A DNA stretch of 43,318 nucleotides from an uncultured Treponema sp. (GTDB taxonomy: Bacteria > Spirochaetota > Spirochaetia > Treponematales > Treponemataceae): positions 1 to 43,318 of the forward strand of contig CAMOWQ010000004.1 of assembly GCA_946628495.1 (NCBI GenBank). Direction: 5' to 3'. Below the pieces are notes generated by a model, which saw nothing but the letters and a program-made list of their open reading frames with translations, did not search any database and was not told where the DNA came from. Both the position numbers and the translations under genes were made by a program. Of the stretch, positions 9,203-16,500 are shown one piece after another (within the stretch, counting starts at the first letter, position 1; the number at the start of each line of letters is the position of its first letter).

Positions 9203-9246
9203 TTGTAACCTTTATTGTATTACTGTATTATATATGTAATACAATA
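9203..9246 (+). promoter_or_regulatory. lepB promoter bracketed by a perfect 11-bp inverted repeat
   Basis: TTGTAA (9203-9208) and TATTAT (9226-9231) are spaced by 17 bases. The arms TATTGTATTAC (9213-9223) and GTAATACAATA (9236-9246) are perfect inverted repeats with a 12-base centre that contains the -10. The left arm lies in the promoter spacer, upstream of the expected start, so this cannot be an mRNA hairpin and looks like an operator for a dimeric regulator. Confidence 0.6.
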
Positions 9247-9269
9247 TAACGACGGGAGTATTTGTTAAA

Positions 9270-10997
9270 ATGAATAAAAAAATTTCACTTTATTATTATA
9301 TTCAGTTGGGATGTGCAGCGTTGTTTTCGGTTTTTGCGTTGAGCTTTAAACCTGATATTTCGTTGCTGGCTTTTCCTCTTTCTGTTATTTTTACAGGTCT
9401 TTCTGTTTATTTTATTTATTTCAGAATGATAAAAACGGGTTCTGCAAAAAATGCCACTGCATGTTATAAAATTTCGCAGTATCTGCCCTTTGCACTTCTT
9501 CTTACTTTTATACTAAGACGCGCGGGAAAATACGGAGTTCCTTATTGGTATGATATCGTTACCGTTTTGTTGTGGACAGTTATTTTTGTTACTTCGCTTA
9601 TTATAAGCTGGCATATGAATCCAAAAAGAACTGCTCAGACATTTAAAGGCTGGAAACAAGTTCCTGATTTTTCAAAAAAGCCAAAAGGAAAGGCAAGAAT
9701 TGTTTTTGAAATTGTAGACTGGATTGATGCAATTATCGGCGCAATTTTTGATGTTCTTTTAATACAGATTTTTCTGTTTCAGCTTTATGTAATTCCTTCT
9801 GAATCTATGGTTCCGACTTTTCTTGTAAAAGACAGGGTTGTCGTTTCAAAAGTAAACTGCGGACCTAAATTTCCTCTTACTGATGTAGGACTTCCTGATT
9901 TTGGAAACTATAAACGTGGAGATATTGTCGTTCTCCGCAATCCTCATTACAGTCTTGACCGAAAATCTGAAGTAAAAACAGTAACTTCTCAGCTTGTTTA
10001 CATGCTTACATTCATGGCAGTTAATCTTAATAAAGACGAAAACGGAGAGTTAAAGGCTGATCCTCTTGTAAAACGAATTGCAGGTGTTCCTGGCGAACAG
10101 CTTGTAATGCAGGATGGTTTTCTTTATTCACGTACAAAAGAGTCAGATGAATTTAAGGTTGTAGAAAAAGATTCGAAATTTGCTACATGGAATCTGAATG
10201 AACTTCGTCCTGGAATAAAAGCAAAGGTTCAGACATTTCCGTTTACACAGGAACAGTATGAAAAAATGCTTCGTCTTGAAGAAGAACGCCGCAATATGAA
10301 TATGAGTGTTGCTGAATTGCAGGCATCCGAAATTGCCGCTAAATTTTCAAAATACTGCAAATACAGTTCTTCAGAAAAATTTACTTTTGATTCAGATGAA
10401 GGTTTGAATGAATTTCATCTTTTTGAAAGCGCAGAATCAATTGCTGCAAAGCTTCTTTCAGCTGCTGACGGAAGTAACTGGTTTTCTCAGTTTATGCTTT
10501 CTTGGACAAAACCGGAAATTAAAAATAAGGTACGCGATATGTATTCCGAAGCAAATTTCCGTTTGAATGTAATGGTTAAGCTTTGTTTTGGAAACATTGT
10601 TTTGCGTGCTGCTGAACTTCATGCCTCGGGAACCGACTATGCCGACTGGAAAAATGATGCGCTATGGCGTCAGTATTGGGAACAGGCTGAACTTTTGAAC
10701 TGGTACATTCAGGGCCTTTTGGACGAAAGAAATATGCCTGTTTTCCCTCCTTGCGATGCAGATGGCAATCCACGCTATCTTCCTCAAGACTGCTATTTTA
10801 TGATGGGAGATAACCGTTTTAATTCACTTGATTTGAGGCATTCAATGGATTATGAACCGGCTGTTCTTTGTGCAGATGATCCTCTTTCTGTTTCCTATTA
10901 TTCAATGATGGCACCTCAATACATCAATAAAAAATACATAATTGGAAAACCTGTTTACCGCTTTATGCCGGCAGGGCGAATTGGAAAAATAAGATAG
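9270..10997 (+). CDS. lepB: signal peptidase I, unusually large
   Basis: Cleaves signal peptides from proteins leaving through Sec or Tat. The 575-residue protein has several N-terminal membrane segments (within about residues 8-115) and another at about 155-172, followed by the catalytic motif PSESMVPT with nucleophile Ser179. Box D carries the general-base lysine at Lys268 (LVKRIAGVPGE), and the late box GDNRFNSLDLRHS is near residue 510. Typical enzymes are 170-330 residues. Here about 230 extra residues, charged and helical, lie between the lysine box and the GDNR box, and the N-terminal membrane region is long. GGGAG precedes the ATG. It is convergent with the symporter and shares a terminator. 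Confidence 0.93.
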   Translation: MNKKISLYYYIQLGCAALFSVFALSFKPDISLLAFPLSVIFTGLSVYFIYFRMIKTGSAKNATACYKISQYLPFALLLTFILRRAGKYGVPYWYDIVTVLLWTVIFVTSLIISWHMNPKRTAQTFKGWKQVPDFSKKPKGKARIVFEIVDWIDAIIGAIFDVLLIQIFLFQLYVIPSESMVPTFLVKDRVVVSKVNCGPKFPLTDVGLPDFGNYKRGDIVVLRNPHYSLDRKSEVKTVTSQLVYMLTFMAVNLNKDENGELKADPLVKRIAGVPGEQLVMQDGFLYSRTKESDEFKVVEKDSKFATWNLNELRPGIKAKVQTFPFTQEQYEKMLRLEEERRNMNMSVAELQASEIAAKFSKYCKYSSSEKFTFDSDEGLNEFHLFESAESIAAKLLSAADGSNWFSQFMLSWTKPEIKNKVRDMYSEANFRLNVMVKLCFGNIVLRAAELHASGTDYADWKNDALWRQYWEQAELLNWYIQGLLDERNMPVFPPCDADGNPRYLPQDCYFMMGDNRFNSLDLRHSMDYEPAVLCADDPLSVSYYSMMAPQYINKKYIIGKPVYRFMPAGRIGKIR

Positions 10998-11016
10998 CAG
11001 GATTCGTTAAGATTAT

Positions 11017-11065
11017 AAAAAAGGCAATGAACGCAACTGAAAATGCATTCATTGCCTTTTTTTTG
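11017..11065. terminator. bidirectional terminator between lepB and the symporter
   Basis: The arms AAAAAAGGCAATGAA (11017-11031) and TTCATTGCCTTTTTT (11048-11062) form a perfect 15-bp stem with an inner GCA/TGC pairing. It ends in a T run on the plus strand and on the minus strand, and so serves both convergent genes. Confidence 0.88.
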
Positions 11066-11091
11066 CAGAATTATTATTTATATGCGATTAT

Positions 11092-12657
11092 TTATTTTGT
11101 TTCTTCAGGTTCGTCTTCTACAAGAACTGTTTTTGCAGTTACCTGAATCTTTTCATCATAGCAGCTGAAAATCTGGTCTACTTTTTCCTTTTCCATTTTT
11201 GGAGTAATAAGGCTTACAAGAGGAACAATTATAAGACCTCCGACCATTGCAACAGCGCCGCAGTTAATCGGATTCAGGAAGTTTAAGAACATATTTACAA
11301 CTGTAATTCCAACGCCGTAAATAAAACATGCCCAAACCGATGCGCGTGTAATTTTTTTAGAGAAAAGACCGTACATAAACGGAGCAAGGAAGGCACCTGC
11401 AAGTGCACCCCAGGAAATACCCATTAACTGAGCAATGAATGTCGGCGGATTAAGAGCAATAATTACCGAAATTACAATGAAGAATACAATAAGAATTCTC
11501 ATGATAAGAACAGTTTTCTTTTCGTCCATCTTTTTAGCAACAGTTTCTTTGATTACATCAAGAGTAAGTGTAGAACTTGAAGTAAGAACAAGAGATGAAA
11601 GGGTAGACATTGAGGCAGAAAGAACCAGTACGATTACAACACCAATTAAAATGTTTGGAAGCGTAGAAAGCATTTCTGGAACAATGTTGTCGTAAAGGAG
11701 TGCGCCTGTCATTTCTCCACCTTTATGGATTGCAGGAGTATTGAAAAGTCTTCCAAATCCACCAAGGAAGTAGCTGCCGCCTGCAATAATGATTGCAAAG
11801 AATGTAGAAACGATTGTTCCGGTTTTTACAGCTTTTTCGCTTTTTATAGCGTAGAATTTTCCTACCATCTGAGGAAGTCCCCAGGTACCAAGGGAAGTAA
11901 GGATTACAACTCCAAGAAGGTTCAGAGGATCAGGACCAAAGAAAGATACAAACGCACCGTTCATGCCTTTAAGAGCTTCTGTTGTATTTGCTGGATCTAC
12001 AGGAATTTCAGAAAGCTGTTTTACGGCAGAAAGGAAGCCGCCTTTTCCGTTAAGAACTGCAAGAATTACGGCACAGATACCAATCAGCATGATAATTCCC
12101 TGAATAAAATCGTTGATTGCTGTTGCCATGTAACCGCCAAGTATTACATAAACGGCTGTAAGAAGAGCCATTCCGATTACACAGTAAGCATAAGGAATAT
12201 CAAAGGCAAGTCCGAACAGTGTAGAAAGTCCTTTGTAAACCGAAGCAGTGTATGGAATAAGGAAAACGAATGCAATTGCAGAGGCTGTAATTCTGAGCGC
12301 TTCGCTTGAATAGCGTTTGCCAAAATATTCAGGCATAGTCTTTGCATCGATATGATGTGTCATTACTCTGGTACGGCGTCCTAAAATTACCCAGGCGAGC
12401 AGAGAACCGATAAGCGCGTTTCCAATGCCTACCCATGTTGAAGAAAGTCCGTATTTCCAGCCGAACTGTCCTGCATAACCAATGAATACAACTGCGGAAA
12501 AATAAGAAGTCCCGTAGGCAAATGCAGTAAGCCATGGACCGACAGAACGGCCGCCGAGTACGAATCCATTTACATCAGTGGAATTTTTCCTTGAGTAAAT
12601 GCCTACACAAATCATTATTGCAAAGAAAACGATGAGCAGTGCAATTTTGATGAACAT
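11092..12657 (-). CDS. sodium:solute symporter (SSS family), predicted tyrosine or aromatic uptake
   Basis: A 521-residue inner-membrane protein with about 13 hydrophobic segments. The N-terminal GGRSVGPWLTAFAYGTSYFSA and the GGYMATAINDFIQG stretch near residues 174-187 match the signature of the SSS/PutP family, which couples Na+ entry to uptake of small organic solutes such as proline, pantothenate or sugars. Sequence alone does not give the substrate. The leader at 12694-12838 carries a run of tyrosine codons and an attenuator, which points to tyrosine or a related aromatic compound (inference). GGAGG (12665-12669) lies seven bases before the ATG. The C-terminal tail is charged and cytoplasmic. 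It converges on lepB. Confidence 0.9.
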   Translation of the reverse strand: MFIKIALLIVFFAIMICVGIYSRKNSTDVNGFVLGGRSVGPWLTAFAYGTSYFSAVVFIGYAGQFGWKYGLSSTWVGIGNALIGSLLAWVILGRRTRVMTHHIDAKTMPEYFGKRYSSEALRITASAIAFVFLIPYTASVYKGLSTLFGLAFDIPYAYCVIGMALLTAVYVILGGYMATAINDFIQGIIMLIGICAVILAVLNGKGGFLSAVKQLSEIPVDPANTTEALKGMNGAFVSFFGPDPLNLLGVVILTSLGTWGLPQMVGKFYAIKSEKAVKTGTIVSTFFAIIIAGGSYFLGGFGRLFNTPAIHKGGEMTGALLYDNIVPEMLSTLPNILIGVVIVLVLSASMSTLSSLVLTSSSTLTLDVIKETVAKKMDEKKTVLIMRILIVFFIVISVIIALNPPTFIAQLMGISWGALAGAFLAPFMYGLFSKKITRASVWACFIYGVGITVVNMFLNFLNPINCGAVAMVGGLIIVPLVSLITPKMEKEKVDQIFSCYDEKIQVTAKTVLVEDEPEETK

Positions 12658-12693
12658 AAAAAAACCTCCATGCCGTAGTGAATGCTGCGGCTT

Positions 12694-12733
12694 AAAAAAA
12701 AAGCCCGTCGTGCATGATAGTACGACGGGCTTT
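12694..12733 (-). terminator. attenuator terminator (segments 3:4) of the tyrosine leader
   Basis: On the minus strand AAAGCCCGTCGT (12722-12733) pairs perfectly with ACGACGGGCTTT (12700-12711) over a loop of ten bases. It is followed by an unbroken T tract to 12694. It lies between the leader peptide and the symporter gene, so it terminates the symporter message prematurely unless segment 3 is captured by segment 2. Confidence 0.93.
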
Positions 12734-12834
12734 GTAAATCCTGAGTCAAAACTGGAAAAAAGTTTATCGTGTTTCAGAATTCAACAAAGCCGTCATAGAA
12801 TAATAATAGTAATAATAGAATGCTTTGTTGAATT
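12721..12834 (-). promoter_or_regulatory. tyrosine-codon attenuator: segments 1, 2 and 3
   Basis: Segment 1, AATTCAACAAAGC (12822-12834), and segment 2, GCTTTGTTGAATT (12778-12790), are a perfect 13-bp inverted repeat flanking the tyrosine codons. Segment 2 extended (12784-12797) also pairs with segment 3 (12721-12735): GACGG with CCGTC and CTTTGT with ACAAAG, with one bulged C, plus three more pairs including a G-U. Segment 3 in turn pairs with segment 4 to make the terminator. The 1:2, 2:3 and 3:4 pairings are mutually exclusive in the classic trp manner: a ribosome stalled at the tyrosines covers segment 1 and frees segment 2 for antitermination. Confidence 0.9.
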
Positions 12835-12838
12835 TCAT
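12764..12838 (-). CDS. tyrosine-rich leader peptide (attenuator)
   Basis: A 24-codon frame read on the minus strand, ATG at 12838-12836 and TAA at 12766-12764. Residues 8-13 are six consecutive tyrosines (codons TAT TAT TAC TAT TAT TAT), preceded by phenylalanine at residues 3 and 7. AAGGAAAAGG (12847-12856) is a strong ribosome binding site eight bases before the ATG. The stop codon lies just past segment 2 of the attenuator. Its purpose should be to sense charged tRNA-Tyr by ribosome stalling, not to make a functional protein. It is 106 bases upstream of the symporter. Confidence 0.92.
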   Translation of the reverse strand: MKFNKAFYYYYYYSMTALLNSETR

Positions 12839-12863
12839 CTTATATACCTTTTCCTTATATTTT

Positions 12864-12891
12864 TATCTGATACTATAAATAGTAGCAGATA
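12864..12891. promoter_or_regulatory. inverted repeat overlapping the leader promoter (operator candidate)
   Basis: TATCTGATACTA (12864-12875) and TAGTAGCAGATA (12880-12891) are inverted copies with 11 of 12 positions matching and a four-base centre. The repeat covers the -10 box and the expected transcription start of the minus-strand leader, a position typical of a repressor site. Confidence 0.55.
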
Positions 12892-12906
12892 TTGCACCTG
12901 TGTCAA
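12879..12906 (-). promoter_or_regulatory. promoter of the tyrosine leader and symporter
   Basis: A perfect -35 TTGACA (12901-12906) and a -10 TACTAT (12879-12884) are spaced by 16 bases. The expected start is near 12872, about 34 bases before the leader ATG. Confidence 0.7.
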
Positions 12907-12912
12907 GTGAAT

Positions 12913-12940
12913 TTGTTTTTTTATTTTTTTGTGTTATATT
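12913..12940 (+). promoter_or_regulatory. possible promoter of the InlB/SUMF1 lipoprotein
   Basis: TTGTTT (12913-12918) and TATATT (12935-12940) are 16 bases apart, giving a leader of about 26 bases that contains GGGAG. The region is very AT-rich, so this is tentative. Confidence 0.35.
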
Positions 12941-12972
12941 ATATTACAATACTGTTATATTGGGAGAATTGT

Positions 12973-15900
12973 ATGGTATTGAATATGTTTGTAAAAAAAT
13001 CTTTTGTCATTTGTTTATTGGTTTTGACATTTTTTACAGGTATTTTTTTTACAAGTTGTAAAACTGACGCAGATCCGCTGCCGGGAACTACGCCAGCTAA
13101 TACAAACCCTGAATCAAATACGCCTTCCTCAAATTCAAATTTCTGGGGAATTTGGGTTAGAATGGATAACGGAAAGGAATACGAAATTCTTGAAACAACC
13201 GTCCTATACGATAAAAAGAGTTATGCAATAACTTCATGTACCGCGGATTCTCTTGCGGTTGCTTCTCTTGGAACTTTTAAAAAAGAATCAGACCGTGTAA
13301 TGGTGTGCGATAAAATTCCATACTATAGAAAAGGCGGTACAAATCTTGAATATTCACTTAAACTGGTAGGCTTTTCTTCATCAACCGTTGCTTCTGCAAG
13401 ATCTGCGGCTACAGTTCTTTCCGGTGTAAAGGGAAGGGGAAAATCAAAGAAATATCCGAAAAGCGAAGTAGAATCTGTAAGCGATTCAGAAGGTATTATT
13501 AAATTTAAGGCGCCAACTGTAAATGATGTTCAGACTGTAGAAATAACGTCAGCTGATTCGGTTGTTGTTGTTCCAGATCTTACTATTAATAATAGCGGTG
13601 ACTACATGGGAACCGTTGCTCTTGTTGGAAAAGATGATTATAACCTTAAAATCACCGGTACAATCAGTGAGAACCAGAAAGATAACGGTTATTTATATGG
13701 AAATGAAGCAAAGTCTTATGAGATGGAACTTACCATTACAAATATAAGTCAGAATGACTGTTCTACATCTGCATGTTTTGTAGAATCTGAAGATCCAAAC
13801 TTAAAATTAAAGTCTCTTGACGGAACCGACTTGTCTGGATTTACAATTTCAACTCTTAAAGGCGGTGCTACAAAAAAAATAAAACTTTCACTTTCTTACG
13901 GAAAAATCTCAAATCCGTATGTTGATACAGGTATTTCTGTAACGCTCCAAAATCCGTTTACCGGTCAGGAATGGAAGGACTATGTTCCTTTAAGATTTTA
14001 TAAAGGTTTAATTCCTATTGCTATAGCAGCAAAAAGTCCTGAAGATAACAATAAAGCTTCATTAAACGGATTTATTATATATCCGGATGGAAATAATCAG
14101 TATTTTACAATTGAAAATAAAAAGTCTAAGGTTTTATATGTACCGTCATTTGGTTCAAAGACACCTTTTATGCTTGTATTCAGCGGAGCTTCTGTTACCC
14201 AAAAACTTTCTGACAGTACGGAAATGTATTATACCGTTGAACCGGGAAAAATTGTTGCAAAAGATGTTGTTGTTTCCGGAAAGGATATATTAAAGTTTAT
14301 TCCTTTTGGTGGAAATAATCATTCAGAAAATTCTGCTTATACGGTTACAGAAGGTTTCGAAGCCTATTTAAGGGAAGGCGAAATTGATTATTACAGCATA
14401 ACAACAGATTCAAATAAATTTTATGCTCCGGAAGGAAGCATGCTTTATACAGTAAGTTTTGTAAACGAAAAAGGTGAAGCGCCAGAGACCTTTTTAGTAA
14501 AAGACGGAACTACATTAACTGAAGCACAACTTCCTGTAATGTTATTTAAAGATTATGAATTCTTAGGCTGGTATTCTGGAGATTCTGTAGTTAGGGCAGG
14601 AAGTTTTGAAGTAAGATCAAATGTTGAACTTAAAGCAAAATGGCAGTTAAGAAATTATCAGATTACTTATCAGCTTGCTGGAGGCTCGAATAATATTGCA
14701 AATCCATCTTCATATACAATCGAAACAAAGCTTATGGAACTGCTTAATCCTGTAAGAAATGGTTATTCTTTTGACGGATGGTATAAGGGAAGTGTTACAA
14801 GTGGAAATAAAATAGAAAAAATTGGCGGCGGAGCCTCTGGAGCAATTACGCTTTGCGCAAAATGGACTCCTGTAAAATATTCTATTACCTATGAAACAAA
14901 TGGCGGTACAAACTCTGCTTCTAATCCTGCTGATTATACAATAGAAACAGAAAATATTACGCTTGCGCCTGCTTCTAAAACTGGTTTTGCGTTTGGCGGC
15001 TGGTTTACTAAAAATGATTTTAGCGGAACAAAACAGACTGCTATAGCAAAAGGAAATACAGGCAATAAATGTTATTATGCAAAATGGCTTAAAGCATGTA
15101 CTGTAAATTATGTTACAGAACACGGAACTGCTCCTGGGGCAATTATAATTGGTGAAACAGATTATTTTGATTCAAGTCAGCTGCCTGTCCTTACTGATGC
15201 AAATTATTTGTTTAAAGGATGGTATGTCGGTACAACAAAGGTTACCGCAGGTAGTTATAAAGTAACAGGTGATGTAACGCTAACTGCTAAATGGGCTGAA
15301 AAATATACTGTTACTTACGTAAATAATGCACATGGAACGGCTCCAAAAGCTCTTGAGGTGGAAACTGGAACCACTTTAGCTGCTACGGCTCTTCCTAAAC
15401 TTACTGAAAAAGGCTGGAAATTCAGAGGCTGGTATACAGACAGTACCTTTACAGAAAGCACTAAGGTTTCTGCTGGTTATAAAGTTACGGCTTCTGTTAC
15501 TCTTTATGCAAAATGGGAAGAATTTAATGGACCTGATGACAGCTATGTTTTTGTAAAGGGTGGTACAGTTGTAGGAGACAGTAAATATAATAGTTATTAT
15601 TCCGGAGTATTCCCTTCTGGAAGAACCGTAACTTTAAGCAGTTTTTATATGTGCGACCACGAAGTAACTCAAAGTGAATATACGGCTGTTATGGGAAGTA
15701 ATCCAAGTGGTTGTTCTTCAAGTCCTTTAAGCGGTGAAATTCAGGGAAACAGACCTGTAGAATATGTAAGCTGGTATGATGCAATATATTTTTGTAATAA
15801 AAAGAGTGTAAAAGACGGTTATGATCCTTGTTACAGCGTAAATGGAAATACTGATACTACAAAATGGAATTACACTCCTCATAATGGAAACATGATAAGC

Positions 15901-16377
15901 GGTACTATCAGCTGTAATTTTAATGCCAGCGGTTACCGTTTGCCGACAGAAGCAGAATGGGAATTTGCGGCACGCGGTGGAACTGAAACTTACGGAAAAA
16001 CAGCATTTGCAAATTATTTTGCCGGTGCAGCTACAACAAATTTTTCTGCTTCAACAAATAGTGATTTAGCGCCTGTGGGCTGGTATACAGCTAACAGCAG
16101 CAATAAAACTCACGAAGTAAAGAAAAAGACCGCAAATGCCCTTGGTTTATACGATATGAGTGGAAATGTATGGGAATGGTGCTGGGACTGGTATGGCACT
16201 ATCTCCAGCGGTACGGTAAATGACCCGACTGGCGCTGCATCTGGTTCGAATAAAAGCATACGTGGTGGATCTTATTACAAAAATGCAAACCATTGTTCTG
16301 TTTCTTACAGGGGATGCGATACTATATATGAGCGTAACGACACTGTTGGTTTTAGGCTTGTGTGCTCAGGTAAATAA
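12973..16377 (+). CDS. large surface lipoprotein with InlB-type repeats and SUMF1 domain
   Basis: A 1134-residue protein. The signal peptide ends in lipobox FFTSC, with the lipid cysteine at residue 29. A Ser/Thr/Asn-rich N-terminal half of about 490 residues has no recognised domain. Residues about 492-850 hold five tandem InlB B-type (Listeria-Bacteroides) repeats, each ending in the '.GWY......KW' pattern. Residues about 855-1134 form a SUMF1/formylglycine-generating-like domain (HEVTQSEYTAVMG, RPVEYVSWYDAIYFCN, YRLPTEAEWEFAARGG, GLYDMSGNVWEWCWDWYG, SIRGGSY, VGFRLV). Only one cysteine of the aerobic FGE catalytic pair seems alignable, so catalysis is doubtful and a binding role is likely. 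The start at 12973 has GGGAG six bases upstream. It is divergent from the tyrosine leader. Confidence 0.9.
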   Translation: MVLNMFVKKSFVICLLVLTFFTGIFFTSCKTDADPLPGTTPANTNPESNTPSSNSNFWGIWVRMDNGKEYEILETTVLYDKKSYAITSCTADSLAVASLGTFKKESDRVMVCDKIPYYRKGGTNLEYSLKLVGFSSSTVASARSAATVLSGVKGRGKSKKYPKSEVESVSDSEGIIKFKAPTVNDVQTVEITSADSVVVVPDLTINNSGDYMGTVALVGKDDYNLKITGTISENQKDNGYLYGNEAKSYEMELTITNISQNDCSTSACFVESEDPNLKLKSLDGTDLSGFTISTLKGGATKKIKLSLSYGKISNPYVDTGISVTLQNPFTGQEWKDYVPLRFYKGLIPIAIAAKSPEDNNKASLNGFIIYPDGNNQYFTIENKKSKVLYVPSFGSKTPFMLVFSGASVTQKLSDSTEMYYTVEPGKIVAKDVVVSGKDILKFIPFGGNNHSENSAYTVTEGFEAYLREGEIDYYSITTDSNKFYAPEGSMLYTVSFVNEKGEAPETFLVKDGTTLTEAQLPVMLFKDYEFLGWYSGDSVVRAGSFEVRSNVELKAKWQLRNYQITYQLAGGSNNIANPSSYTIETKLMELLNPVRNGYSFDGWYKGSVTSGNKIEKIGGGASGAITLCAKWTPVKYSITYETNGGTNSASNPADYTIETENITLAPASKTGFAFGGWFTKNDFSGTKQTAIAKGNTGNKCYYAKWLKACTVNYVTEHGTAPGAIIIGETDYFDSSQLPVLTDANYLFKGWYVGTTKVTAGSYKVTGDVTLTAKWAEKYTVTYVNNAHGTAPKALEVETGTTLAATALPKLTEKGWKFRGWYTDSTFTESTKVSAGYKVTASVTLYAKWEEFNGPDDSYVFVKGGTVVGDSKYNSYYSGVFPSGRTVTLSSFYMCDHEVTQSEYTAVMGSNPSGCSSSPLSGEIQGNRPVEYVSWYDAIYFCNKKSVKDGYDPCYSVNGNTDTTKWNYTPHNGNMISGTISCNFNASGYRLPTEAEWEFAARGGTETYGKTAFANYFAGAATTNFSASTNSDLAPVGWYTANSSNKTHEVKKKTANALGLYDMSGNVWEWCWDWYGTISSGTVNDPTGAASGSNKSIRGGSYYKNANHCSVSYRGCDTIYERNDTVGFRLVCSGK

Positions 16378-16483
16378 ACAGGTATTTTTGTTCAGTTATG
16401 CCCGGAGAATATTAAAACAGCCGTGTAAATGTACCTGTATAAAATGCTCCTGGCGTGATATTCCATTTTGTTATAAATTGCGT

Positions 16484-16489
16484 TAAAAT
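16484..16489 (+). promoter_or_regulatory. candidate -10 box of uvrA
   Basis: TAAAAT lies 11 bases before the uvrA ATG. No ribosome binding site is present, so the message may start within a few bases of the ATG. No LexA-like site was recognised in the gap at 16378-16500. Confidence 0.35.
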
Positions 16490-16500
16490 GTTTCAATTAT

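Noticed and set aside
12694-12838. T-box riboswitch as explanation for the symporter leader
   Set aside because: The leader is too short for a T-box, lacks the usual long specifier stem and antiterminator consensus, and instead encodes a translatable Tyr-run peptide with its own ribosome binding site.
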